This document shows, one piece after another, positions 20,041 to 30,409 of a stretch of DNA of 30,409 nt; position 1 is the stretch's first letter; every line of letters starts with the position of its first letter. Source of the stretch: Selaginella moellendorffii (lineage: Eukaryota > Streptophyta > Lycopodiopsida > Selaginellales > Selaginellaceae); NCBI RefSeq assembly GCF_000143415.4, contig NW_003314320.1, positions 208,718 through 239,126 of the forward strand, in the 5' to 3' direction. Below the pieces are notes generated by a model. It was not told the origin of the DNA. It saw nothing but the letters and a program-made list of their open reading frames with translations, and searched no databases. Made by a program: the position numbers and the translations under genes.

Positions 20041-20480
20041 TGATTGTGAGGTCCAGATATATGACTATAATGCTATATACTATTATTAATATAATGGGAT
20101 AGCTTAGATAATATAGAATAATTTGAAATATTAATTATTAAAACACATAAAATCTATAATTCAGAATTTTCCAACAATAATAGTGGGAGACTTTGATATT
20201 AAAGATGAATCAGAAGGATTAATAATTTGCTGCACATTGTGTGCAGCAATGCTTGGTTTGCTTAATAGTACTGTTATTATTTTTTATTATTCTAACTAAT
20301 CAAATGACATTTTATAATTATAAAAATGTTTATAATGTATAAATACAAAATTAATCTTATTTAATATTAAATATTAGATTAGAATATACTAGGAAGTGTT
20401 TAGAAAAATTTATAAATTATAAATATAAAATTATAACAACCATGAGATGGTAAAATATTCTAGAATATTTGAATATATTT
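20041..20480 (+). mobile_element. Putative gypsy 3' LTR remnant, unit 2
   Basis: Starts TGATTGTGAGGTCC immediately after the polypurine tract. Contains an inverted repeat TGCTGCACA-TTG-TGTGCAGCA (20,228-20,248) and the 18-bp palindrome (20,453-20,470). The right end is uncertain. No partner LTR is seen in the window. Confidence 0.4.
20228..20248. repeat. Perfect 9-bp inverted repeat with 3-base loop
   Basis: TGCTGCACA and TGTGCAGCA are exact reverse complements around TTG. The unit 1 counterpart (about 5,597-5,617) has mismatched arms, so the hairpin is not preserved. It is most likely part of LTR decay or LTR secondary structure. Confidence 0.4.
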
Positions 20481-20516
20481 TAAATACATTCACTACTAAC
20501 TCTCATGCATTTGTGA

Positions 20517-20525
20517 AAACCCTAA
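20517..20525 (+). promoter_or_regulatory. Telo-box AAACCCTAA upstream of gene C, unit 2
   Basis: Exact telo-box about 290 bp before the gene C start. Unit 1 has AAACCCTAG at the matching place, one base different. It marks the likely promoter or leader region just outside the LTR remnant. Confidence 0.35.
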
Positions 20526-20815
20526 GTTTTGGTTATGAAGGTCCTATGCTCTCTAGAAACAGCGTGCCAACATTAAGGGACTCCTCTCTTCAGGTACGTC
20601 ATCTGGAGATCAATCCTGAAAATCTTCTAGTGTGGAGGAAGAAAGGCTCGATCTCTTCTACGTGGACAGTGTGAAGAGACAGAAATTCGCTTTCTGGGGT
20701 GGAGGTGGTGGTGGTGGAGCAGTGATGGCCGCCAGTGGCAAGAAAGAAGAAAAAGAGATCTAAGTTTTGCCTTTTATTTCTTGTGTTTGGAACTCTCGAG
20801 GTTTTACGGTTTCAA

Positions 20816-22913
20816 ATGAGGGTTTGGATTCAGCATAGCGACCGCCCGGCGTTACAGTTCGAGGTCGGCGCAGATGGTTTGATCGATGTAGCGGCCGTTT
20901 GCAAGCAGTTCCTCCTCGATCCGAATGCAAATCTCCACGTTTCAGGAGTGGCCATCGAGATGATTGCTGCTAAGGCAAGTAGAACTCTAGATTCTATCTT
21001 GGGGGCGGCCACTGAAGGTGGGGATGGCACAACTAAAGACAATGCCTTGATCATAAGGGAGGACCGTTATCTTTGGTTTCGACACCAGAAACCGGTATTT
21101 CTCTTGTTTTCTGAAGTTTTTTGTGCTCATACGTGATGTCCAGGATGGTTCGACCGACACAGTTGGATTATTCTCGGACGGTCTTTTTGACTTGCAAGAC
21201 CTTTGTAGCACATTCGTTCTCGACCCCTCAAGCGCTGTACGTGTTGCTGGCCTTCGTCTAAAGTTTACGGACAAAGGAAGGAGTCTACACACTGTCCGGA
21301 AGGTTCAAGGTGTTGGAGGCATCGAGGATGGCTCGTCGCGAGATACTGCGTTTACTGTTGAAGGCTCGCCTGCTACGACTCGTAAGTTATTTCTTTCTTT
21401 TTTCTTTTCGTTCTTTTATCATAGGAAACTAAACAACTCCCATGGTTTGCAGCCGGCCTGGCCGTTATTCCTGACAAATTCAAAGCAGTCTGTAGTGTAT
21501 CAAGCCCGAGCGCCGAAGTTGCCACGCTGGAGGGGATTGAAAGAACTCTGGACAACAAGCTTTTCAAGGATATGAGAGCGGAACGTGGTATGCCGATTGC
21601 ACTCGGAGCCAGAGCATTCGGAACCTTCATCGACACTTTCAACTCCAAGGCGCCCCTTGAGGCAGGACTTCTGGCTGCAGCGCGTGACCTTCGTGACCGT
21701 ATGAAGAAGTTTTATCGGACGGAAGCACTTCGGCGGCAAGAATTCGCGAAGTTCCTCGAATCGTATCTGGACGACGACGATAAGTACGTGGTGGTTGCTA
21801 ACCGGGATGCAGTAAAGTTAAAGATCGGGAAGCGATCTCGGGATGACAGCAGCGTGAGGAGGACTCCTGATGTACAGGTGAAAGCCAGGATACTGGGTAT
21901 ACTGGTGGTTCTTCTCACCTGCGAGGTGAAACCGGAGATGGGTTTCAATGGCGAGCCGCTCTTGGAGGCCCTCTTTTATTATGGCACTGATGCTGCAGAG
22001 AGCGTTGTTGTTAGTCGGCACCACTACACAGGCTGTCCAGAGCTGATTGTCGAGCTTGTTGGCCCCAACATTCGCGTTGGCGGGGCCATATATCACGACA
22101 AGGCCATTTATCAGCCCTTGACCGACTTTCTATCCCTGCTTGATTTCGAGGATGATGCTCACCTGTTCAAGGTAAGTTTGATACTGGATGGAAGCTTACA
22201 TTCAGTGCTCGTTTTCGTTGCAGTTGATGCGGTTTCTTCATGCGACTCGACAAGCTTTGAAAGAACTCGTGAAGGTGTACACTAGCGCTCTTACACTAAC
22301 TGGAGTGCCTGTTCGAGTAGATACCCTGCACTGGCCGTATGCGCTTCGAGAAAAGTATCCAGATGCTGCTGCGGTCCATCAGATAAAAAACACTCTTGTT
22401 TACATGGTTACGACTGGCAGTGGACAGCGAAGGGTGGTGAAGTTTGTCAGGCAGTATGGGGAGGATGCTCATGCGCAGTGGGAGCAAGCTGGATATGCAC
22501 CGCACCATACGATTGAGCAACTCCCAGGCGGTTGGAAAATGGTGGATATGGACTGCCTCACGGCAGCGTATGGCTGGCGATCGGTGTTGGAGCTCCGTGG
22601 CATGGAGGAGACGACGTCTGATACTTGGAAGACCATGCAGGATGCAGTTTGGCGGGCACTACTGCAGCTACAAGCTTTGCAACCTACGATGGTGCATGGT
22701 GATCTGAGGTTAAACAACATCATGTACAACGTCCAAACGGGGCAGCCTTGTTTCCTCGATTTCGATTGGGCAGGACAGGATGAGATGGTTCACTACCCAC
22801 TGAACTTGAGCTCTAAGATTGCCTGGCCAGCTGGAGCGACGCCCATGAGCAACATCAAGGCGATCCACGACCGTGAACTCCTTCAAAAGGAGCTTGAAAT
22901 GATCTCGACATGA
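20816..22913 (+). CDS. Crinkler-type nuclease-fold/kinase protein (gene C), unit 2
   Basis: Exons: 20816-21094, 21144-21381, 21453-22171, 22224-22913; 641 residues; all splice sites as in unit 1. Domain order is the same: two tandem N-terminal modules, PD-(D/E)XK-like region (P311-D312, E330-x-K332), kinase domain with K485, H570-x-D572, N577 and DFDWAG. By eye it differs from the unit 1 protein at seven residues: G52A, G118V, L177V, N190S, Q257K, M272K and I463V. None touches a predicted catalytic residue. I counted only three silent differences. It lies downstream of an intact gene B, so unit 2 carries the complete B-C pair. A role as an intracellular effector or genome-defence protein is inference from the Crinkler/CR family. 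Confidence 0.85.
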
Positions 22914-24169
22914 AGCATGTAAGGGGTGCAGATATTGGGACCACCAGGACGTCCCCTAGCAAGGATACCAAATTGTCTTGTCAGAAGCAATTAAGTTCTA
23001 AGTAATGGAATAATTTGCTGTGTTTAAGTAATATTTCCCAAGTTGTTAGATATTTAAATTTGCTATGCTTTTAGTAAGTATTTTGTGTAGTTGTATCAAA
23101 GCAATTGCACCCATGTATCTTGCTATTAGAAATTTATAGCTCTAGATCCTGTCAAGACAGGTTCTAAAGCTGTTATGACATGATTTTTAATTAAACTTCC
23201 TATTCAATAACAACAAGTTGAATAATATTATAGTGGCATTAGGTGTTATTGGCCTTGAGGGACGAGCATATACTTTTATTTTGCACTGGTAAACAACCAA
23301 GATCTAAAGTCCATAAGGTCACTTCAACATTAAGCCATGTTAATTTGACATATAGATTTTAGATTTATAACTAATACTAAAAGTTTGAGTATAAATCCCT
23401 TTTCAAGAACTATTATTCTTTTTATAATTTCTTCTTGTGTAGCCATTTAATCTTTCAATATGCAAGGGCCACAACATAAAAGGCTGTCCATAGAAATGCT
23501 ATAGAAGACTGCTAGTGACAATTATTACTTATGGCTTAACATAAAGGTAAACTTAAGGTAAGGTATTCTTTCTAGGAGGTTTTAATTTAGAAATTTAAAC
23601 AACAGTTTATATTATTAAACCTTGATTTTAACAGCAAAGCATCTACAATATGAATAGAGGTACATTGATGTTAAACTCTTACCATCTAATATATAGAGCC
23701 AAATCAAAGTATTTAATATATATAATGTTTCTTTCCTCAGCTTTATCCTGTTACATATACAATAATTTTAGCAAGGGACAATTTAGAAAAATCCTCTCTC
23801 TTTCTTGTTTGGATTGAGTCTAGTGTCCAGAGGCTTTGATCACGATTTGCTTTCTCATTTTTCGAGTTAGTTTTGATTCTTTGACTCCATATGAGTGACT
23901 GTACCTAGCTTCCCATTGATTTAGTTTGCAAATATGATGTTTTCTTTGGATGGTATGCAGCTCTTTGTGACTATGTGAGTGTGAATGAGAATATCAGGCG
24001 AGACAAAGAGAAATGAAAAGTGGCTGGCTTACTAATATTAATTAAAAACTAGTAGTAAACATTTAAATATTTAGGATTTTATAAATGCTTAAGCCAAAGA
24101 AACTAGTAACTCACTTTAGAATTACACTAACAAACTAATCCTTGTAATCCTGTACATTGAAGATGCCTT
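22914..24169. other. AT-rich spacer 3' of gene C, unit 2
   Basis: Matches 8,326-9,585 of unit 1 with small indels (for example a short insertion near 24,088 and a loss near 23,815). Gene C 3' UTR at its left end. No gene recognised. Confidence 0.6.
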
Positions 24170-25143
24170 CCTCTTCACAGTGAGGAAGGGAGGGAAGGGA
24201 GGGCGGGGCATGATGATAGCTGTGGGGATCCATGCCTATTGTTGTCTGGTAGATAGCATACTTGATGGCTCACACTGTTCTTGCTAGCAGCTATTGCTCA
24301 AAAGCCTATGCCATCCACCAGCTATAATCGTCTATTGGACTCTTGAGCACCTCGAGATCAAGGCCAAGCTTTGCTGTCCATTTCTTGAGCTCAGATCACC
24401 AACCTCCATTTCGCTCGTATACATCAGGCTGATGGAGTCATCGATAGCTTAAATCAAGAGCTTTCGTTTGCAGCTGCCGCTGGGTCTTCACTTAATTGAT
24501 CATCCGTTTCCACACAAGGAGCTCCAAGGGCCATAATTCAGACTCGAACAGATGATAGGATATGACACATCTCCTGTATGAAGCTCCATGCGGATAAAGT
24601 GGTATTGGAGCTCCTCCACTTGATCCCAGAGAGCATCCATCATTCCTAGACAAGATGACCGTGGAGAGTTCAGCTATGAAAAGTTGTCGCTTGGCACTTC
24701 AGTGGGTGACAAGTGCATTGGAACAATCTGAGTGGAATGCAAAGTATGCACCACGTGCCGCCGTAATGCAATCTATGATCCCCACCTTTCGTGGATTGTT
24801 CTTGTGGATAATATATCTGAGGTACTTGTAATGGTCTACTTTCTGAAGTGCAATCCCATGGTAGGAGCATACCCTGGCCCAACACCATTGACTTCCATGC
24901 ATGTGGCCTCACAGAATTCGCTGAGTGCATTGAGGTAAGCTGCATTTGGCGAGCTGAGGAGCCGAACAGAGTATATCATTTACGTAAAGCAGTGCATATA
25001 AATACATTCCCGAGAGTTGGTATGGCGTGAGTGTTTTGCCCTCATGGACTCTAGTGCGTCAATGTAGATTGCGAAGAGTCAGCCGTATGCTTTTCTTTAA
25101 CGTCCGTTGCCAAAAGACGATTACGGCTACGCATGAAGTGGCG
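24170..25143 (-). mobile_element. LINE reverse-transcriptase fossil, unit 2
   Basis: Same minus-strand fossil as in unit 1: LFAIYIDALES (about 25,041-25,075), LNALSEFCEATCMEVN (about 24,885-24,935), KVDHYKYLRYII (about 24,810-24,845), DALWDQVEELQYHFIR (about 24,600-24,640). Frames are broken. Here it ends abruptly at 25,143 and the N-terminal RT block found after unit 1 is missing. Confidence 0.7.
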
Positions 25144-25690
25144 GTTTCTAGCACAAGCATAGCAGCGGCGCAAATGCAAGACAGTCTCAGGCATTGCAAA
25201 GTCCCCTCTCGCCATGGCGTTGCTTGCTACTACAAACCCACATGGGCCTTATGGATGGTAATCTGCTCACTTAGGAGAGATTTCAATGCCAGGATAGCCC
25301 GCCCAAGTGGAATGTGTCCTTTCTCCACCAGATGCCCAGTGCCGTGAGTTATGTGCTTAACAGCTCAGGCAGCAAACTGAGATCCAAAAGCTAGAGGTTA
25401 CACATGTGAGACCTGGGCCTTGCAAGATGGGGGCCTGAGCATTGTATATTACTTGCTGCTGCGGCGTGCTAAAATCAACTGAGTCCCCAAGTCAAACCAT
25501 GTGCAAATTCCCTCCACTGCACAGCGCTGAGTTCACAGGTCCCTGCTACAGCACCTTTAGCTGGGATAAGAGTGTTGTTGACACTTTCAGAGGGAAATTG
25601 CGTCTATCTTTGCATTCAGGTGGAGGCTAAACCCTAATAGTAATAATTAGGTATTATTATTATATGCGATGGTTGTAGCGGAGATGATAA
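25144..25690. other. Unique linker between units 2 and 3
   Basis: This 547-bp stretch has no counterpart elsewhere in the window and replaces the LINE N-terminal fragment found between units 1 and 2. It is less AT-rich than the spacers. Short open frames exist on the + strand (25,144-25,347 and 25,442-25,630), but I recognise no protein. A telo-box AAACCCTAA is at 25,629-25,637. Confidence 0.6.
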
Positions 25691-25817
25691 GCATAAAAGA
25701 AATACGCTTATCAAAAAGTATATTCTCATTCAAGCAAGATTCCAGAATCTTGATTTGTTTCTTAAATTTACATTTGAAACATTACATTTGAACGTTACTA
25801 GGGTTCTCACACATATC

Positions 25818-26291
25818 ATGGGGATCCCGGCGCGAGGGGATGGCGGCGAGCAGCGGAGGTATTTCAGAGAAACGCCGGACGTGAGCGTCACGCCGGTGGA
25901 TTTCCTGTGCTCCACGAAGGAGAGCGATCTCTTCCTGGCGTGGAATGTGACCAAGATCCAGGGATGGTGGAAATCTAGGGCCTGCGCTAGAGAATTCGCT
26001 GCCATGGTTTCTCCTTTCTCCGCTCTCTTGAGATTTCCTTCGTTTCCCTTTTGGTATTTCAGCTTTTTCTCTCTTTTTTATTTTGTTTTGTTTTGGCAGA
26101 AAGAAGCTGCGCGTTTGCTGCAAGCGGCCTGGAGGAAGCACCGAAATGCCAGGAGAATACGAAGAAAACGGGGCCGATCTAGAAATTCACTGCACGCTGC
26201 TGCATGGACGATCCAACGCATGACCGATTGTGTGGATTGGTTGCTCTCGTGGATGCTGTCAACCAAGGGAGCACTGTTCGCTCGGCCATAG
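25818..26291 (+). CDS. Two exons with IQ-like motifs, unit 3
   Basis: Exon 25818-26006, intron 26007-26099, and an open frame in exon 2 from 26100 to TAG at 26289-26291. The predicted peptide is identical to that of unit 1; I saw one silent base difference. As in the other units, the frame conflicts with the RLT frame that fills the end of the exon. Confidence 0.45.
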   Translation: MGIPARGDGGEQRRYFRETPDVSVTPVDFLCSTKESDLFLAWNVTKIQGWWKSRACAREFAAMVSPFSALLRFPSFPFWYFSFFSLFYFVLFWQKEAARLLQAAWRKHRNARRIRRKRGRSRNSLHAAAWTIQRMTDCVDWLLSWMLSTKGALFARP

Positions 26292-28914
26292 AGGTGAGTT
26301 TTTCTTTGTTTTCATCACTCAAAGTTTGCATATAAACTTTGCATTCCAGGAGCGATACGAGGCTGCGTCGGCTCTCAAGAGACAGCTCTGGGAGGAAGTC
26401 CAGATCGATAAGCGTCGGCTAAAAGAAGAATGCAGCAAAGCCGAGGCTGCAAAGGTCGACGAGACGAATCTACAACAACAGCAAGTGGATGAGAAACCAC
26501 TGCTGCAAGCTCTGGAGAATGGATCACAGGAGGCTCAGGAGCAGCAGCTGGATGGAGATGAAGATGGCAGCTCCAATCCTGCGCAAGCCTTGAGCGAAGA
26601 TCCAAACGAGAGGCAGCAAAAGTGTGCTTCGCAGCACTCGGACAGGTCCCGGGCCGATATGAAAGCCGATATCAGGTTGCGGGCGGAGAAACTCTACGTT
26701 ATTCGGTCGCTTCCTCTAGGTTTGGACCGGAGGCACATCCGGTACTGGCAGTTCGTCACTAGTAGTAGCGGACACGACCCTGGGTGTAAAAGGATCTACT
26801 TTGAATCGCATGAAGATGGCCACTGGGAAGTCATCGACACCGAAGAGGTGAGTGTAGTATCCTTCATCTTATTGAGTTGCATGGCTTTAGAGAAATGTTT
26901 GTTCTCCCAGTTTTCATGGATGGTTTTCGTTTCTTACGTGCAAGAGTTTTCTTTTCTCTTCTCTTATTGGTCACTCACTAAACAAAGTTTGTGTCCATTC
27001 CGGTAGGCTTTGAACGCGCTGATGAACTTTCTGGACATAAGAGGCACGAGAGAAGCAAATCTCTTCGTAGCTCTCAAGGAGCTTGAAGGCTCGCTAAGGC
27101 AAGCCATGAGCAGCTCTAGCACCAAGCAGAACCAAGACCACCACCAAAGTCACCACACCGGAAATGGAAATGGAGCTGGAGTTCAAGCTGGAGCTGCGAG
27201 TGGAAATGGAAATGGAAACGACTCTTGCGAGGGGAGTCCATCTTCCAGCGCCGTGGTTGGAAATGGCGGCAAAGACTCGACGAGCTCCGACGCTCGGGTA
27301 GGATCGCTCAAAGTCGAGCTCGGAAGATCAGCGTCGGAGAACTCCGGCGCCATGGAACGATACAAAGACATGGAAAGGTGGCTGTGGAGGCACTGCAGCG
27401 TCAAGGCGCTGCAAAGAGGTGGCGAGAAGCGACGAGAGAGCGAGAGCGATGGGATGATCGCCGAGTGTGAGTCGTGCCATGACTTGCGCTGGGCCGTCGA
27501 CAAGCACTGCCCGTTTTGCCACTCCACCGGCGAGGAAGATGTCTGGAGTGATTTCTCGCAGCACGTCCGCGACTGCGAGCAAAAGATGATCAGCAGGGAT
27601 CCCGCCTGGAGAATCCAAGGTGGTGTTCTTCCTCCGCGAATACAGTTGCTCAAGAAACTGCTGTTTCTAGTCGAGGTAACTTTCGTTTCTTCTATTGCAT
27701 TGTCTTGAAACGCTTCCTTCTTCCCTAGATTTGTATTCCTTGCGAGGCACTTAAGCCTGCATGGTCGACAAATTCTTACAGAAAGGCGTGGTGTCAAATG
27801 CTCAAGGTTGCTTCTTCGGCAGGAGAAATTCTCCAGGTAGAGTTAAAAGTTTTGGAGCTTGGTGCTATCTTTCTTTATCTCTTTTTCTTGTTTTCTTTGC
27901 AGGCATTCATGGATCTGGAGGGAGCAATCGACGAGGACTGGATCTCTTCCTCGTACGAGTCGATCGAGCAAGTTGGCAGACTCATCGGCATTCAGAGAAA
28001 AAATCCCCCCTGGATCCCGCAGACCTCCGCTGCTGTTGCTCTTCGACTGATGGTCTTTGACTCTTCGATCGCCTACACCGAAGAACAAAAGCAGCAGCTC
28101 ATGGACAGGCAACGAAGAGTAAGCCATCCATCCATTTCGCGTGTTCTTTTGCTTACTTTTTCCTGAGTTTTTACTTTCGTTCGTGTTTTTAAGTTGAGAA
28201 TCGGTCCTTACGCTTCTCTCCTTCCAGGTTCCAATGAGAAGATCGAAAGGAGAGGCCCGCGAAGTTTTATACGAGGCTGGTAGTACTAGGCCGGCAGAAG
28301 GAGAGGAAGACAAAGAGACCAAGGAGGCAGAGTTTAATTCTCAAGAGGAGGAGCTACCACCACAGTTTTACGAGAGGAGTGGTGGTGACTTTGGAGCTCA
28401 TCCATCTTGGAGCGCTCGGCAAGAGAGCGCCGCCGTTCTACTGGAAGAGGAAGAAGAAGATGATGAAGACGAAGACAAGAGGCTGGCAATGAAAGCTAGT
28501 GGCGAGAGTGACGATAGCTCGCAGATGAACTGGGAAGGCCAGGATTCTTTCGAGGAGCTCGAGCAGCCAGGCCATGGAAGCCTCCATCATCTGGAAGAGC
28601 TGGAGATGGAGGAGGAAGAGGATGGATTGATGTTGGAAGAGGAGGAGGAGCTGAGTGACGAGGAAGAGGAGAGCGAGGAGGAAGAGTTCCAGCAGGAAGC
28701 GTCGAGCAGTGATACGGACGAAGAGCAAAACAAGCACGACAACTTGGTGGTGGCCAAGAACTTGATCAACATCAATGCGAGCTTGGAAGAAAGCGGTGAT
28801 GATCTTCATACTGCTGCTGCTGCTAGCAAGATCAATGGGGGTTCCAGCGAGAGAGTTGTAAACTGCGGCTTGACAAGCGAGTTAGAGTTTGAGCGGGGGA
28901 CGTATGAGGAGTGA
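26204..28914 (+). CDS. RLT (RINGLET)-like protein, C-terminal half only, unit 3
   Basis: Exons: 26204-26293, 26350-26847, 27007-27675, 27729-27836, 27903-28118, 28228-28914; 755 residues, identical in sequence to the unit 1 protein. By eye the two coding sequences differ by one silent base (TCC/TCT near 28,340), and their introns also look the same. It has WHIM/WSD-like segments, a CxxC-x10-CxxC cluster, WIPQTSAAVALRL and a Glu-rich tail, and no homeobox or DDT domain. Upstream DNA differs from units 1 and 2 left of about 25,690, so its promoter may differ. Confidence 0.8.
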
Positions 28915-29300
28915 GTGGAAGTTTTACTTTCTCCCATACAGCGAAGGTGTCTCTCTTCTCGTCGTACAGTTTGATTTGTGAATTCAACCCTGACTTTTGT
29001 ATGTAATTTCTTCTAGGAAAAAAGGTTTCTTTATTCTATGAATTTGCTTTGAGATGTCCTAGATTAAACATTTGACAGAAGGCAGAAGAGACTCGTTCTT
29101 CATTTTCTTGATACTTAAAAAAGTGATGTGTGGGATTATGATTGAACGCTTTTAAGTCAGAATCTGTGCTACATGCAGAGCTCTCTACCTGATTAAGGTT
29201 AGGAAGAATTATAATCCATGTTTGAATTAAATCCAGAATATTCTTATTCTAGAGTCTTAGAACCCTAAACGTCCAAACCCTAAAGCTGAGGGTGGCATCG
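28915..29300 (+). other. 3' flank of gene A and leader of gene B, unit 3
   Basis: Conserved non-coding stretch. It lacks the unit 2 insertion near 14,240 (like unit 1) but has AGGCAGAAG and AATCTGTGC (like unit 2), so it is a mosaic. A telo-box is at 29,275-29,283. Confidence 0.6.
29275..29283 (+). promoter_or_regulatory. Telo-box AAACCCTAA upstream of gene B, unit 3
   Basis: Exact telo-box 17 bases before the gene B start codon, conserved with units 1 and 2. Confidence 0.45.
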
Positions 29301-30409
29301 ATGGATGCATCAGAACTGGAGAGTGACGCAGCGGCATCGGAACTCGAGAGTGATGCAGCGGCTGAGTTGATGCTTTTGGAAGAGGAGCCATTCGTGAGAG
29401 GTAGTGTCAAAGCTTACCTTGCTCAGCCTATGAGGGCTGTGCCTGCTGGGGTTGACGCATATCATCGTTTCCTGTTGTCGACATCACCTCCTCTGGTGGA
29501 TCTCTGCCCGCAGGACTTCGAGACGGACTGCTGGGATAGCTTCCTCTGTGATATGAATTCTTGGTTCTCTGGGCTTCCAGACAGGCCTCTGAGATCAAAG
29601 CCAGAAGTGCTGATCGATCTTCATTTCAGAGGTTTCCTTTTCTCAGCGGCTGACACGGTGCTGCAACTCGTAAAGGGACCCAAGGATGTGTGTGCTGGCA
29701 TGGCGAGCTATGCCATTGGGAACTGGATAGGTGCGCCGGAGCTTGTGGTGAGCAGCAAGGGCCATAGCCCGCTTGTTGTTGGTGTCATGGTGGGGGTCAT
29801 TGACACGGGAGCAGTTGCGAGGGTCTATGCTTACATGCTGAGCAGTGGTTCTTCGTTTGGGGTCGTCTCATCCTACGCAGAGACGAAGTTTTGCGCGCGC
29901 TTGGACAACCGGTTTCTCTTGTCAGACCCTGTTCCACTTCCGCTTATCGGCATCAGGTTTCTGATTCACATGGCTACTGGACACAGGGTGCAGCAGAGTA
30001 CCAGGCCACTACCTTCTCCACGAGGCTTTGCGTCGCGCTTTGCGATGGGTGTCTTTGAGACGTGCTGCCATGTCGCAGGGGTGCATCGCATGGCCAAGAT
30101 GGTCCACGAAGTGGGCAGCTTGGAGGCTCGGGATCTTCAGATTCTAGAGTTTTTGTCCGGGGCCACGGGAAGGATTTCCGCTGTTTACCGTGCTCTGTAC
30201 AAGGGCAAAAACGTCGTCGTGAAGATCACGGACTTGACCACAGGTTAAAAGCTTATTTCTACCAACCCAGAGCTTTCACCAAATTGTGATTGGCTTTTGC
30301 AGGTGTTACGAGTGTCCAAGACTGCTTGATGAAGTGTGTGAGGGAGGTGGATGCGTACATTCGGCTGCATAAGCTGCAGCGAACTTGTATCCCTTGCTTG
30401 TTTGAGTAT
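29301..30409 (+). CDS. Gene B, unit 3, partial (cut by window edge)
   Basis: Exon 1 is 29301-30243, intron 30244-30302 (59 bp), and exon 2 runs from 30303 past the end of the window. The visible protein, about 350 residues, is identical to unit 2. I found only two coding base differences, both silent (TCA/TCG near the start, ACG/ACA in exon 2). The degraded PD-(D/E)XK-like region and the kinase VVVK lysine are visible. The GFEE segment lies beyond the edge, so its state here is unknown. Confidence 0.7.

Larger units (their letters stand above)
10902..25690 (+). repeat. Tandem cassette unit 2 (A pseudogene-B-gypsy-C)
   Basis: The longest and most complete copy. Gene A of unit 3 lies 14,806 bp downstream of gene A of unit 2. 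It keeps full gene B and the gypsy fossil, but its gene A is broken. Its right end (25,144-25,690) differs from the right end of unit 1. Confidence 0.92.
25691..30409 (+). repeat. Tandem cassette unit 3 (A-B, cut by window edge)
   Basis: Gene A lies exactly 25,499 bp downstream of gene A in unit 1 with no indel through the gene. Gene B is cut by the right edge of the window. Any gene C copy would be outside. Confidence 0.92.

Noticed and set aside
22469-22729. Minus-strand frames opposite the kinase exon of gene C
   Set aside because: Antisense shadows of a strongly supported kinase domain.

Overview
The window looks like nuclear DNA of a land plant, probably a lycophyte such as Selaginella. 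This rests on GC-rich exons cut by very short GT-AG introns (46-159 bp), AT-rich spacers with decayed retroelements, telo-box motifs near starts, and a gene of the plant RLT (RINGLET) chromatin-factor family. The organism is an inference. No tRNA, rRNA or CRISPR array was seen.

The main structure is a head-to-tail tandem array of one multi-gene cassette, all genes on the + strand. Unit 1 spans about 205-10,901 and unit 2 about 10,902-25,690. Unit 3 starts near 25,691 and runs off the right edge. Bases 1-204 are the tail of a preceding unit, so the array continues to the left. A complete cassette holds: (A) a 5'-truncated RLT-like gene, preceded by two exons with IQ-like motifs in another frame; (B) a two-domain protein with a degenerate PD-(D/E)XK-nuclease-like region and a degenerate kinase-like region; a fossil Ty3/gypsy element; (C) a Crinkler-type protein with an intact-looking PD-(D/E)XK motif and an intact-looking kinase motif set; and a minus-strand LINE fossil at the unit boundary.

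The copies decay in different ways. A is open in units 1 and 3 but broken in unit 2 by a 2-bp deletion and a separate nonsense codon. B is complete in unit 2, apparently complete as far as the edge in unit 3, and reduced to 49 native codons in unit 1 by a clean 2,040-bp deletion. C is open in both copies that fall fully in the window. Unit 1 also lost about 1.87 kb of the gypsy fossil. The copies are mosaics: A of unit 1 is almost identical to A of unit 3, yet the DNA just upstream of unit 1 matches unit 2.

Functionally, C resembles the eukaryotic Crinkler/CR effectors that join a nuclease-fold domain to a kinase. B looks like a partner or relative of the same build that has lost catalytic residues. 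The recurring pairing of an apparently active and an apparently dead nuclease-kinase protein, next to a truncated chromatin-factor gene in a retroelement-rich tandem array, is the most interesting feature. Functions are inferred from motifs read by eye.
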